Assembly: GCA_947493745.1 (NCBI GenBank)
Contig: CANLSM010000006.1
Location: 1-64,000, forward strand
Source: an uncultured Paracoccaceae bacterium
GTDB taxonomy: Bacteria > Pseudomonadota > Alphaproteobacteria > Rhodobacterales > Rhodobacteraceae
Direction of reading: 5' to 3'
Length of the DNA stretch: 64,000 nt
Shown here: positions 8,135 to 16,378 of the stretch, piece after piece
Layout of the letters: every line of letters starts with the position of its first letter
Position numbering within the stretch: position 1 is the first letter of the stretch
The notes under the pieces: model-generated
The model's database searches: none
What the model saw: the letters and a program-made list of their open reading frames with translations, nothing else
Told to the model about the DNA's origin: nothing
Program-made: the position numbers and the translations under genes

Positions 8135-9046
8135 TTGAATAAACTGATTGCCTGCCTGCTGGCCACGCTCACCTACATCACGCTTGCCACCGCCGCCGAC
8201 GCGCGGTTTATCCAACCGGATTGGTGGGACCCCACCGAGCCTGGTGTGGGAACCAATCGGTACACCTACTCTTTCAATGACCCGGTGAATAAAAGCGATC
8301 CGAGTGGGCACATTGTGGAAACAGACCGAAGCGCCGCCGCTCAATTTCAATTGGACCGATTCTTGGAACAAGACGATACATTTGGCCCACAACGACGGCA
8401 CTTTGGTTATGTTGGCTCTGATATTTCAGGGATGGCAAACCGAGCCGATCGCTACTTAGCAACTACTACAAATTTCGAACATTCCAAACAAGGATACTGG
8501 TCATTCAGTATAAAAAGCGCCAGCCTCCTGCCAAACTTTGCACCTGAGATCGCACAACAAAGAACAGGTTGGGGGCCGCTAACGCCGGGCAACTACCAAC
8601 AAGGTCGTCTCTATCGCGAGGGGCACGCACTTCAAGAACATGTACGCCGAAGTATAAAAGATTTAATAACTCGCACCTACACAATCGAGGCACGTAGAAT
8701 TGCGAATGGAGGTAAGCCTCTTCGCCCCGGAAAGACAATATCAGCAGGTTCGTTTGGCAGCTCGACTGAAGCAGGACTACGTACAATGCAAAACTTAGCA
8801 CACAACCAAGCTGGCGTACGTAGCTGGTTGCGTGATGTACGATCCGGTCGCGGGCCAAAACAGAAGGCTTTTGATGTTCGATTTGACGCGCCAATTGACG
8901 GATATATTGTGAATAGAACGCTAACGCCAACAGGGATGAATATTGTGACATACAACGTTAATCCTACGGGCGCGAGAGTTGTCTTGAGATATAATCCGCA
9001 AGCTACTGGTGGTTTCTCACGGGTGACAGCATTTCCTTTGGAGTAG
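8135..9046 (+). CDS. Mini-Rhs secreted toxin: signal peptide, RHS stub, RNase A-like domain
   Basis: Starting at the TTG at 8135 (GAGG nine bases upstream) the protein has 303 residues. Residues 1-23 form a Sec signal peptide. Residues ~23-60 ([11 protein letters not shown] to KSDPSGH) are the terminal piece of an RHS core, the same motif as in the large Rhs protein near 29.85 kb, but with none of the preceding repeats. The C-terminal ~140 residues contain GHALQEHV (about 163), [11 protein letters not shown], a SWL motif and [20 protein letters not shown], which match my memory of the bacterial CdiA-CT RNase A-like toxin fold. It is probably a secreted RNA-cleaving toxin. It is followed three bases later by its immunity gene. 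Confidence 0.7.
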   Translation: MNKLIACLLATLTYITLATAADARFIQPDWWDPTEPGVGTNRYTYSFNDPVNKSDPSGHIVETDRSAAAQFQLDRFLEQDDTFGPQRRHFGYVGSDISGMANRADRYLATTTNFEHSKQGYWSFSIKSASLLPNFAPEIAQQRTGWGPLTPGNYQQGRLYREGHALQEHVRRSIKDLITRTYTIEARRIANGGKPLRPGKTISAGSFGSSTEAGLRTMQNLAHNQAGVRSWLRDVRSGRGPKQKAFDVRFDAPIDGYIVNRTLTPTGMNIVTYNVNPTGARVVLRYNPQATGGFSRVTAFPLE

Positions 9047-9049
9047 TCG

Positions 9050-9364
9050 ATGGAAAACCTTAAGGACTTTTGCCGTTCGTACCTATACGAGGGGGTCGAA
9101 GAACATCAATCCGACCTTGAAGTACTGGAAGACTATGTTTCAAATAACTCTCCTCAGGTAGTGGCAAATCTGCTTCTGGAGCTGCGCTTAGCCCTCGCCC
9201 ATTCACTGTCTGAAGACGCCTTAGACGATCTCTTTGTCGCCATGGGTGCATCAAAAGCACCCGCTATTGATGCAAGTGTGCGAAAGTGGATTGAGCTCTT
9301 TGAGTTGCAAGCGGAAGATAGGTTAAAGACCACATACGGATCGGTGAGGAATACGAGACACTAA
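9050..9364 (+). CDS. Immunity protein for the RNase A-like toxin
   Basis: A 104-residue acidic all-helical-looking protein, three bases after the toxin stop. It resembles the CdiI-type immunity family commonly paired with RNase A-like CDI toxins (pattern: aromatic N terminus, DLEVLEDYV, then helices rich in Leu and Ala). There is no signal peptide, as expected for a cytoplasmic inhibitor that protects the producing cell. Toxin and antidote are translationally close, the usual arrangement. The family call is from pattern memory; the pairing by position is strong. Confidence 0.65.
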   Translation: MENLKDFCRSYLYEGVEEHQSDLEVLEDYVSNNSPQVVANLLLELRLALAHSLSEDALDDLFVAMGASKAPAIDASVRKWIELFELQAEDRLKTTYGSVRNTRH

Positions 9365-9406
9365 GCAGCCATCATGGGTTTTGCGGTTTTGTGTACTCTG
9401 TCGGAA

Positions 9407-9547
9407 CTAGGGTGCTGTGCCACAACGAATGCATGTCCCGCCCAACGATCCTTGGTCACACCTTAGGCCCTCAGCCACGCCGTCAGTTCGGTATCCACGC
9501 CCACGACCGCCTGTGACCTTTCCCAGTATGTCTCCAAGTCCCATTAT
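9407..9547 (-). CDS. Possible small Gly/Arg/Cys-rich protein (46 aa)
   Basis: A 46-residue frame from an ATG with a strong ribosome site (GAAGGAGACATATA). The sequence begins MGLGDILGKVTGG, then a Gly/Arg-rich segment, and ends with two Cys (LRCDQG; CIRCG). It is not a recognised family and could be a fragment of a larger ancestral gene. The remaining gap from 9365 to 9822 contains two copies of GGTGCTGTGCC about 250 bases apart and nothing else I can name. Confidence 0.3.
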   Translation of the reverse strand: MMGLGDILGKVTGGRGRGYRTDGVAEGLRCDQGSLGGTCIRCGTAP

Positions 9548-9822
9548 ATGTCTCCTTCGCTGGTGTGTTGCTTCGCGCCTGACAGGCGTGTGCGCTTGGC
9601 GAGAGGGGCATATCTGAGCGCAAAATACAGACGGTCTTTTCAGTGCCGCACATCTCGGTGGGGTGCTGTGCCGGTGTCTGTTGTTAGCGGGACACGTCCA
9701 GTCTGACCAGTTGGATGTTCTAAGCTGATGCTCTCCCCTAGATATTTTCATATTGACACATATCCCCTCATGGTTGCAGCCTGCCTTTCATATTGAGTCC
9801 CTATTTAACGAGGAGATTTGTG

Positions 9823-10479
9823 ATGAGATCTTATGAAGCCGCGCGCTTTTATTTCAGTGTCTTTTCTTTTTTTGGCTGGCTGGCCGTCGGTGTCGGGTTT
9901 CTTCTGGCGATTTCAATGGGTGGCACTGCTGCAAAGCTCCAACCCTATGGCTTTGGTGGGGGCATTGGCGCTGGAACCTTTGCGGCTTTGCCGGGTATCT
10001 TTTGCATGATCTCGGGATTTTTTCTTTTGGTGTTGGCCCAGACCGGCCGCGCGAGTGCTGATACGGCGGAATATACGCAGCAGATGCTCAAAGTGTCCCG
10101 TGATCAGCTTGAGGTGTCGAACCGGATGCTGAAGGGCGCGCGGCTTCAGGTGGACGGGTTTGAGGCGCTTCAGCCTCAGGAGGACCTCGAAGGAGATGGC
10201 TTTGCAGACAACAGAGGCGCGGCTCAAGAGGGCAAAGATGATAGCAAAGATTATCCGCAGATCGCAGGTGCATCTCTTGGGTTTGATGCGCCGGATGAGA
10301 CTGCGCCTGAGCCCGCGAAGCTGACCCATGCCGGGCGTGAGATTACATCGATTGAGACCGGCTACCGCATCGGAACCATGGAGTTTGAAACGCTGGATGA
10401 GGCCAAACGCTATGCGGATCTATTGAGCTCCTGGGGCCAGCTCAAGGCGGGTGATCCTCGAGGACGACGTCGGCTTTAG
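9823..10479 (+). CDS. Membrane protein of unknown function
   Basis: A 218-residue protein. The ATG at 9823 has AGGAG eight bases upstream and starts with a short basic/aromatic lead into two membrane helices (about residues 10-30 and 48-72), separated by a Gly-rich loop. A coiled-coil-like stretch follows (YTQQMLKVSRDQLEVSNRMLKGA, about 85-107), then an acidic linker and a C-terminal ~50-residue domain (ITSIETGYRIGTMEFETLDEAKRYADLLSS). No family is recognised. It lies between the toxin module and the coupling-ATPase genes and may belong to the same integrated element. Confidence 0.55.
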   Translation: MRSYEAARFYFSVFSFFGWLAVGVGFLLAISMGGTAAKLQPYGFGGGIGAGTFAALPGIFCMISGFFLLVLAQTGRASADTAEYTQQMLKVSRDQLEVSNRMLKGARLQVDGFEALQPQEDLEGDGFADNRGAAQEGKDDSKDYPQIAGASLGFDAPDETAPEPAKLTHAGREITSIETGYRIGTMEFETLDEAKRYADLLSSWGQLKAGDPRGRRRL

Positions 10480-10544
10480 GGGCTAGGTCTATGCAAATGC
10501 CGTCCACAAGCTCTTGCCGGACCCCCAGGCCACGCCCCCATGGG

Positions 10545-10668
10545 CACCCCCAACCTGTGTGTGGGTTTGGTCTGTGGGGTCAACGCTGCACATATTGGCA
10601 CATGGCCGCACGCTTTGAGGGTGTTTTGCTCTGTGACTTCATCCATTCCAACTTTGTTGGAATGGATG
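10545..10668. repeat. Structured repeat element, copy 2
   Basis: Second copy of the element at 6907. It starts CACCCCCAACCTG; TGACTTCATC begins 89 bases in, exactly as in copy 1, and leads to a perfect 13-bp hairpin (CATCCATTCCAAC / GTTGGAATGGATG, TTT loop, 10640-10668). The rest of the gap 10480-11001 holds no gene I can support: the long frame there has poor coding character. Confidence 0.55.
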
Positions 10669-11001
10669 TCTCTGACGCCAGCGCGGAGGCATACCCCGCG
10701 CAAGGCGCAATCGTCAGTGACCCTGTTTCAAGGAGACAAAGAGGTTTCTATCTCAAAGACCTTGTTTCTGTATTGAGGCCCGGTTTCTCCAAACAGTACC
10801 AAACCAAAGACACCCTTTCTCCGACGGTGGGGGAATGCACAAAAGCCAGGAAGATTGAACTGATCTTGACCCCAGGCGCAGCCTGCCACTCGGCTCCTAT
10901 CGCACCAACCGCGCCGATCGCATCGGTCGCAGCAGCCTGCCTAGCGGCTCTTGCCGCGATGACTGTAATCGCCGCTCCCTTCGCTCGGCCGGGTCTCTAA
11001 C

Positions 11002-11361
11002 ATGCGGGTCTCGATCACTCATCACACCATACGCACCGGCTTTCTGTTCAAGAAAACCTATCACGATGTGCATCTCTCGGTGGCGTTCAGCCATGAGGAG
11101 ACCCAGATCATCCGGCAACGCGGGCTCCTGAAGACCAAGCTGATGGATCGGCGCCCGGCTGACGCCAAAGTGGATGATCGCGATGATCGCTTTGAACTGC
11201 TTGTCGGCGATCTGATGGATGCCCGCAGTGATTGCTTTCGCTGCGCCACGCCATCTGCGGCCAAGATCTATGAAGATGATCTGCTCGATGTGATGGCGCA
11301 GATGAAGCGCTGGCTGAGTGACAATGCTGAGACCCGCAGCAAAACAGTGGTTGAGCTCTGA
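11002..11361 (+). CDS. Hypothetical protein linked to the coupling ATPase
   Basis: A 119-residue soluble protein whose stop codon overlaps the start of the large ATPase gene by one base (TGATG), so the two are translationally coupled. The N-terminal half is beta-rich with a positive patch (TGFLFKKTYHDVHLSVAFSHEE), followed by an acidic segment with a Cys pair (SDCFRCATPSAA) and an amphipathic C terminus. No family is recognised. Its conserved position suggests an accessory factor of the DNA-transfer or DNA-motor system. Confidence 0.6.
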   Translation: MRVSITHHTIRTGFLFKKTYHDVHLSVAFSHEETQIIRQRGLLKTKLMDRRPADAKVDDRDDRFELLVGDLMDARSDCFRCATPSAAKIYEDDLLDVMAQMKRWLSDNAETRSKTVVEL

Positions 11362-13655
11362 TGCCACGCGGGTTTGGCGAAGATGTCGGGATGACGCTGC
11401 TGGGCGTGGCAGTCATTGGCATGCTGCTGATGCTGGCAATCCTCGCGACGCCGATCATGCTTGTGGGCATTCCGGCTTACGTGTTCTACCGGCTTTACAC
11501 CGAAAGCCCGCGCCGGGCGGAACGACTGGCGCGCGAAGACACAGACGCGCTCTATGCCCATGCCAAAGCCGGGAGCGTGCATCTCAGTCAGGCCGAGATC
11601 CATGCGGCGCTGGCCCAGCACTGGCCGCTCGATTTGCCCGATGCGCTCCATGTGCAGCTGATCCGCATTGGTGAGGCTCTTTTTGAGCAGGAAGGCCTGT
11701 CGCCCGAGATCCCGCCCCCGCCTGCTTTATGCAACAGCATTGAGGGCGCGCGCTACCGCGATATGCTGGCCCGCTTGGGCCAGGCGCGCTCGGACCGGGT
11801 CATGGTGCTCTCGGCGCTGGAGATCATCTCGGCCAGCCTGGCCACGATTGCGCGGGCCGCGCCGCCGATTGCGGGTGATGTGCTGGTCGATATCAAGCAG
11901 TTTCTGCACCCGCTTAATCAATCCGTAGAGCATATCATCGCACCGTTCTTCCAGGAGACTGACTACAATCACTTCAAGGCGCTGCGCGCACATCTCAATG
12001 CCAATCTCAGCCGCACCCATCGCACCCAGCCAGTCTTTCCCAGTGAGTATAAAGGCGAGGATGTTGTCGAGACCTATCTCAGCGGCACCCATCTCAAAGA
12101 GCTGTTTCAGTTGCGCACGCCCTTTGAGATCCCCGAAGCCCGGCGCTTTGAACATGCTCATATCGTAGCAGGCAGTGGGCATGGCAAAACCCAGACCCTG
12201 CAATACTTCATTGCCCGCGATCTTGCCGATGTGGCCAGGGGCGACAAGTCCGTTGTCGTGATCGACAGCCAGGGCGATCTGATCAACACCATTCTTGCCG
12301 CAAAGACCCTGCCGCCCGAGCAAATCGTGCTGATTGATCCTGAAGACATCGCCTTTCCGGTCTGCCTCAATCTCTTTGCGGTCGGGCAGGACCGGCTGTC
12401 GGGCTATGGCGCACTGGACCGCGAGCGGCTCGTCAACTCGATCATTGAGCTCTATGACTTCGTCCTCGGCTCGCTGCTGTCGGCGGGGATGACCGCCAAG
12501 CAGAGCACGCTCTTTCGCTATGTCACCCGGTTGATGTTCCATATCCCGGACGCCACCATTCACACCTTCCGCGAATTGATGGAGCCCGGCGGCACAGCCG
12601 CCTATCAGAGCCATATCGACAAGCTGGAAGGCACGGCGCGGCACTTCTTCATCAAAGAATTCGATGGCAAGGAGTTTGCCGCCACCAAAGCGCAGGTGCT
12701 GCGGCGGCTTTACGGGGTGCTGGAGAACCGCACCTTTGAGCGGATGTTCTCCAACCCGGCTTCCAAGTTCGACATGTTCACGGAGTTGAATGCCGGAAAG
12801 CTCATTTTGATCAACACCGCCAAATCTCTGCTGAAGGAGGAAGGGACACAGATCTTCGGGCGGTTCTTTGTCGCGCTGATTGCCCAGGCCGCCCAGGAAC
12901 GCGCCACATTGAAGGATCATGATCGTCTGCCTGCGATGATCTATGTGGATGAGGCGCAGGATTACTTTGATCAGAATATCGGCGTGATCCTGGCCCAGGC
13001 GCGCAAGTACAAGGTCGGGCTGATCCTGGCGCATCAATATCTGGGCCAGTTATCAAACGGGCTGCAGGAGGCCTTTGAGGCCAACACGGCCATCAAGCTG
13101 GCCGGTGGCGTCTCCGCCCGCGATGCGCGTGCTTTGGCGGGTCAAATGGGTGCGGAGACTGATCTGATCCAGCGCCAGCCCAAGGGCACCTTTGCCACGT
13201 ATATTCGGGGGCTGACGGATCGGGCGGTGCCGATCTCGTTTCCGTTCTTTGTGCTTGAAGAGCTCGACCGGGCCACTCGGGCAGAACAGGCGGCGATCCG
13301 GGCGCATAGCCGCAAACACTATGCAGAACCGCTCAGAGAGCCTTCTACAGCCTCGGGCGGGCCGGAGACACCGGAGGATGGACCGGAAGGACCCGGTGGG
13401 GCCAATGATCCGGATGGGAGCGGTGGACCCAGTGGGCCAGCTGCTCCTGATGGACCTGACAACCCCAATGGACCACGGGGGCCAGAAGACCCAAATAAGC
13501 CTGACAACCCGCTGCCTGTCGCTGGCGGCCAACCGCGCGCCCCTAAAGGGCCAACCCGGCCCGGTTCATCCGGTGCCGCGGCCACGCCCGGCGAGGCTGA
13601 TAAGCTGGCTGAAGCAGATGAAGACCCGTCCCGGGGGCTGTCGCCAGAGCTCTGA
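11361..13655 (+). CDS. VirD4/TraD-like DNA-motor ATPase with Pro/Gly-rich tail
   Basis: A 764-residue protein. Two membrane helices lie in the first ~45 residues. A P-loop GSGHGKTQ is at about residue 272 and a Walker B MIYVDEAQD at about 527, within a HerA/VirD4-type RecA fold that includes IVLIDPED and AHQYLGQLSNG segments. Type IV coupling proteins of this sort pump DNA during conjugation. The C-terminal ~90 residues are a low-complexity Pro/Gly/Asp run (GPEGPGG, GPRGPEDPN) like collagen, unusual for this family. No relaxase or mating-pore genes are seen in the window, so it may serve an integrated or mobilisable element, or a different DNA-handling system. Confidence 0.8.
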   Translation: MPRGFGEDVGMTLLGVAVIGMLLMLAILATPIMLVGIPAYVFYRLYTESPRRAERLAREDTDALYAHAKAGSVHLSQAEIHAALAQHWPLDLPDALHVQLIRIGEALFEQEGLSPEIPPPPALCNSIEGARYRDMLARLGQARSDRVMVLSALEIISASLATIARAAPPIAGDVLVDIKQFLHPLNQSVEHIIAPFFQETDYNHFKALRAHLNANLSRTHRTQPVFPSEYKGEDVVETYLSGTHLKELFQLRTPFEIPEARRFEHAHIVAGSGHGKTQTLQYFIARDLADVARGDKSVVVIDSQGDLINTILAAKTLPPEQIVLIDPEDIAFPVCLNLFAVGQDRLSGYGALDRERLVNSIIELYDFVLGSLLSAGMTAKQSTLFRYVTRLMFHIPDATIHTFRELMEPGGTAAYQSHIDKLEGTARHFFIKEFDGKEFAATKAQVLRRLYGVLENRTFERMFSNPASKFDMFTELNAGKLILINTAKSLLKEEGTQIFGRFFVALIAQAAQERATLKDHDRLPAMIYVDEAQDYFDQNIGVILAQARKYKVGLILAHQYLGQLSNGLQEAFEANTAIKLAGGVSARDARALAGQMGAETDLIQRQPKGTFATYIRGLTDRAVPISFPFFVLEELDRATRAEQAAIRAHSRKHYAEPLREPSTASGGPETPEDGPEGPGGANDPDGSGGPSGPAAPDGPDNPNGPRGPEDPNKPDNPLPVAGGQPRAPKGPTRPGSSGAAATPGEADKLAEADEDPSRGLSPEL

Positions 13656-13674
13656 AAATGCTATGTGAAATGGC

Positions 13675-14586
13675 ATGGAACAGACAGTTGACCGGCCCAG
13701 ATCCACATTCCGCCACATAGCGCCTCAAGGCGATATTCGTCCAACGAATCGTGCGCTCGTCTGGTTCCAGCATATTGCGCGCCACGGGCCCCAATCCTCG
13801 GTCTATCTGCATGCGCTGACCCGCGCGACCCATCGCTGTGCCGATACCACCAGACGGGACTTGCAGAAACTGCGCGCGGCTGGGTTCCTGAGCCTGCCGC
13901 AGCAGCAGCGCCGGATCGAACGGGCGCATTGCAAGTCCTATGTCTATGATCTCAGTGTGCGGGCCAAAGATCATCTGCGTGATCACGGTTTGGATGTTCC
14001 GTCTGTCCGGCCGGGCGGTCCCTGGTGGCATCAGTTCCTGGTTGCCTGCACCACCAGCTCAATTGATATTGCCGCACAGCGCGACGGCGTCCGCTATATC
14101 CCCGCCCCTGAGATCCTGGCGATCAAAGGCGCATCTCTGGCAGTTCCCATCGGGCGGACCAAACTGATCCCCGATCAGCTCTTTGCCCTGCAATACGAGA
14201 CTGGCGTGCGGGTCTGCGCCCTGGAGGTGGATCGTGGCACCGAGCCCAAAACCTCACCCCGCGCCCGCAAGAGCCTTGCGCGCTCCATTCAGCACTACGA
14301 CCATCTGCTCTCGAGCGGGCTGGCCGAACAGCACTATGGCCTGAACGCCCCGCTGCTGGTGCTCTGGCTCTTTGCCTCAAAATCGGCCGAGACCCGCTTT
14401 CGCGATGTCCTCCAAAACCTCAATCCCGAAAGCAGGCACCGCTTCGCCACTCAGACACTGAGCCCGGAGCAAAGCCTAGCGCCAATGTCCGCGCTACTGG
14501 AGCCATGCTACCACGCGCCCTGGTGGGCCGGAGATGGCAAGGTGTTTCGATTGGGTGGGGTGTCTAGCCTGATGTTGCAGGGGTGA
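13675..14586 (+). CDS. Winged-helix, replication-relaxation-like protein
   Basis: A 303-residue soluble protein starting 19 bases after the ATPase gene. Residues ~25-85 form a likely winged helix (DTTRRDLQKLRAAGFLSLP). The middle and C-terminal parts contain WWHQFLVACTTSSID, a conserved PDQLFAL, and CALEVDRGTEP, which resemble the 'replication-relaxation' family (PF13814) found with conjugative and plasmid genes. The D/E-rich strands recall a nuclease-like core, but catalysis is not established. Co-directional placement right after the VirD4-like ATPase suggests they work together on DNA mobilisation. Confidence 0.65.
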   Translation: MEQTVDRPRSTFRHIAPQGDIRPTNRALVWFQHIARHGPQSSVYLHALTRATHRCADTTRRDLQKLRAAGFLSLPQQQRRIERAHCKSYVYDLSVRAKDHLRDHGLDVPSVRPGGPWWHQFLVACTTSSIDIAAQRDGVRYIPAPEILAIKGASLAVPIGRTKLIPDQLFALQYETGVRVCALEVDRGTEPKTSPRARKSLARSIQHYDHLLSSGLAEQHYGLNAPLLVLWLFASKSAETRFRDVLQNLNPESRHRFATQTLSPEQSLAPMSALLEPCYHAPWWAGDGKVFRLGGVSSLMLQG

Positions 14587-14665
14587 GGCAGAGCCAAGTG
14601 GCCAGTTCAAAGCTGAAGGCAGGCGCAAGCGATCATTGCTATGGTCGTGTCGGTGACAACACACG

Positions 14666-14688
14666 GGAGATGTGTTAGGATGTACACA
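14666..14688. promoter_or_regulatory. Putative autoregulatory operator/promoter of the ParD/ParE pair
   Basis: TGTGTTAGGATGTACACA has inverted TGTGT/ACACA arms directly ahead of the antitoxin start. Type II antitoxins with ribbon-helix-helix folds normally repress their own operon through such sites. This is inferred from position and symmetry. Confidence 0.4.
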
Positions 14689-14716
14689 TATGAAACACAC
14701 TCTTGAAAGCGAGACC

Positions 14717-14983
14717 ATGGCAGAGCGCGCAACCATCACCTTCCACACCTCGCCCGAGATCAAGGCGCGGCTGGATAAGTTGGCAAAGACGACCCAGCGC
14801 TCCAAATCGTTTCTGACCAACAAGGCCGTGGAACACTATCTCGCCGAGCAGGAGGGTTTTATGGTGGATGTTCAGGCCGGTCTTGAGGATCTGGCGGCCG
14901 GGCGGTCTCTTTCAACCCCTGATCTGAAAGCCGAACTTACGGAGCATATCGCCGAAACTAGCGCGGCCATAAAACCTGTATGA
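14717..14983 (+). CDS. Ribbon-helix-helix antitoxin
   Basis: An 88-residue protein from the ATG at 14717; an ATG nine codons upstream is the alternative. The N-terminal ~45 residues are a CopG/ParD ribbon-helix-helix (ATITFHTSPEIKARLDKLAK, then TTQRSKSFLTNKAVEHYLAEQ). The C-terminal half is acidic and probably wraps the toxin. The last bases overlap the toxin start by four (ATGA), the classic antitoxin-first arrangement. The protein should neutralise the toxin and repress the operon. Confidence 0.8.
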   Translation: MAERATITFHTSPEIKARLDKLAKTTQRSKSFLTNKAVEHYLAEQEGFMVDVQAGLEDLAAGRSLSTPDLKAELTEHIAETSAAIKPV

Positions 14984-15264
14984 GCCTGATCTGGTCAAGG
15001 CGGGCTGCCAACAACCTTAAAACGATCGCCGCATTCATTGCGCAGGATGATCCGGGCGCGGCTCAGGCCCATGTCGATGCGATCATTGGCAGCGCAGAGA
15101 CAACGCTTGGCACCAGCCCCAGGGCGGGACGCCCCGGTCGGGTTGAGGGCACACGGGAATGGGTGGTGCATAAGCACTACATTGTTGTCTACCGCATCAG
15201 GAATGAACAGGTGCAGGTGATCACGGTCAGGCACACGGCACCAAACTGGCCGACGCGGTTTTGA
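14980..15264 (+). CDS. ParE/RelE-family toxin
   Basis: A 94-residue protein with the RelE/ParE fold pattern: SLIWSRRAANNLKTIAAFIAQDDP at the N terminus, a helical hairpin, a GRPGRVEGTREWVV loop, and a C-terminal beta pair IVVYRIRN / VITVRHTAPNWP. Arg residues in the loop and the terminal strand occupy expected functional positions. ParE toxins poison DNA gyrase and RelE toxins cleave mRNA; the TREWVVHKHYIVVY segment is closer to ParE. With its antitoxin it could stabilise the adjacent mobile region. Confidence 0.8.
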   Translation: MSLIWSRRAANNLKTIAAFIAQDDPGAAQAHVDAIIGSAETTLGTSPRAGRPGRVEGTREWVVHKHYIVVYRIRNEQVQVITVRHTAPNWPTRF

Positions 15265-15427
15265 GGTGGATTTGTGGTGCATCACAAAAACCGAACTGAT
15301 GCGCTGAACGGGGACCAGGGTGACAACATCAGCATGTCCGGCGCAAAGACCGCGAATATCAAAGAGACGTCTGCAAGTTCCCAAAGGAATGGATGGCCGG
15401 GTATGCACCCCCGACCATCCGGGCTCC

Positions 15428-15628
15428 TTATTCAGGAGTGTCTTCAGGGCAATCTCTGCGCTCAATCAGGAACTCGAGCCAGTCCACAATCTCACTCTCA
15501 ACCCATCCCACCCGGTTCGGGCCCAGCTTGACCCGCTTTGGGAATTTGCCTGCCGCCTCCAGTCTGGCGATGTGTTGCGGTGAATAGAGAACCATCTCTT
15601 TGACTTGACGCTTTGAAAGTAACCTCAT
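15428..15628 (-). CDS. AlpA-family DNA-binding regulator
   Basis: A 66-residue winged helix-turn-helix protein (LLSKRQVKEMVLYSPQHIARLEAAGKFPK, then RVGWVESEIVDWL), the standard AlpA/MerR-like excisionase fold and size. The ATG at 15628 has GGAGAG eight bases upstream. AlpA proteins are typically carried by integrative elements or prophages, where they control integrase or other accessory genes. No integrase is visible nearby, so the target is unknown. It is divergent from the H-NS gene across a long AT-richer gap. Confidence 0.8.
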   Translation of the reverse strand: MRLLSKRQVKEMVLYSPQHIARLEAAGKFPKRVKLGPNRVGWVESEIVDWLEFLIERRDCPEDTPE

Positions 15629-15952
15629 CACGAACTCTCCTTGATGAAGAGCATCGCGATGCCCTTGGGTTTAAGACAATGACCCATGGGTGCAGAAAGC
15701 CTAAAAGAGAATGTGGAATGTAGGCAATACAATTATGAGGGGAGAGCTCGAAACAAGCCAATTATAGAACTGCTCCACTTTGGAAATCGGAGGGATTGGC
15801 TGGCATTATAGAGAGAGGCTACCATATCAATTCGGCCGATAGTTTCTCTATTTGCAATTCGAGTAAAACACCGACATTGTGCGACCAGCTTAAACGTCAG
15901 GGGCCGTCTGCCCCAAGCATCATTTAATCCAAACAACTAAACGGGACCTAAC
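15629..15952. promoter_or_regulatory. Divergent regulatory gap between AlpA and H-NS genes
   Basis: About 320 bases without a gene, noticeably AT-richer than the flanks. It must carry the promoters of both divergent regulators. The segment 15805-15870, with TTGCAATTCGAG and alternating A/T tracts, could hold the H-NS gene promoter and an H-NS-type self-binding site; no precise boxes are claimed. Confidence 0.35.
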
Positions 15953-16300
15953 ATGAGCATCGATCTCAGTACGCTGTCTGTTGCAGAACTGAAAACCCTC
16001 GCGCGCAATGTCGAGAAGGCCATTGTTGCCAATGACGCCAAGCGCCGCAAGAAAGCCCGTGCGGCGATGGAGAAGGCCGCGAAGGAGTTCGGGCTTTCGG
16101 TGGAAGATGTTCTGACGGAAGAGGCTCCCAAGGCCAAGCGGGCGTATAAAAAGAAGCCCGGACCCAAACCCGGCAAGGCCAAGCCGAAATACCGCAATCC
16201 CGATGATGCAAAGCAGACCTGGTCCGGGCGTGGCCGCAGACCGGCTTGGTTCATCGCCGCGACAAGTGCGGGAAAGACGGCGGAGGATCTCGAGATTTGA
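15953..16300 (+). CDS. H-NS/HvrA-type nucleoid protein
   Basis: A 115-residue protein. Residues 1-50 form the coiled-coil oligomerisation region (DLSTLSVAELKTLARNVEKA and a Lys/Arg-rich helix). A Lys/Pro-rich linker (AYKKKPGPKPGKAKP) follows. The C terminus carries the H-NS DNA-binding signature YRNPDDAKQTWSGRGRRPAWF at about 80-100. These proteins coat AT-rich, horizontally acquired DNA and silence it. Its location at the edge of an accessory island suggests it may help silence the neighbouring Rhs or mobile genes, but a chromosomal housekeeping role is equally possible. Confidence 0.85.
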   Translation: MSIDLSTLSVAELKTLARNVEKAIVANDAKRRKKARAAMEKAAKEFGLSVEDVLTEEAPKAKRAYKKKPGPKPGKAKPKYRNPDDAKQTWSGRGRRPAWFIAATSAGKTAEDLEI

Positions 16301-16378
16301 GGTGTTTGCTGCTTGGGCTTGCGACATGTAAGTTGAAGATTGATTAATAGCGCTTTGCCTGAACGAGAGGGGGCAGAC

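Noticed and set aside
10491-11000. Open frame of 169 codons upstream of the coupling-ATPase genes
   Set aside because: No good ribosome site, low-complexity Ala-rich C terminus, and it runs straight through the structured repeat hairpin; more likely non-coding.
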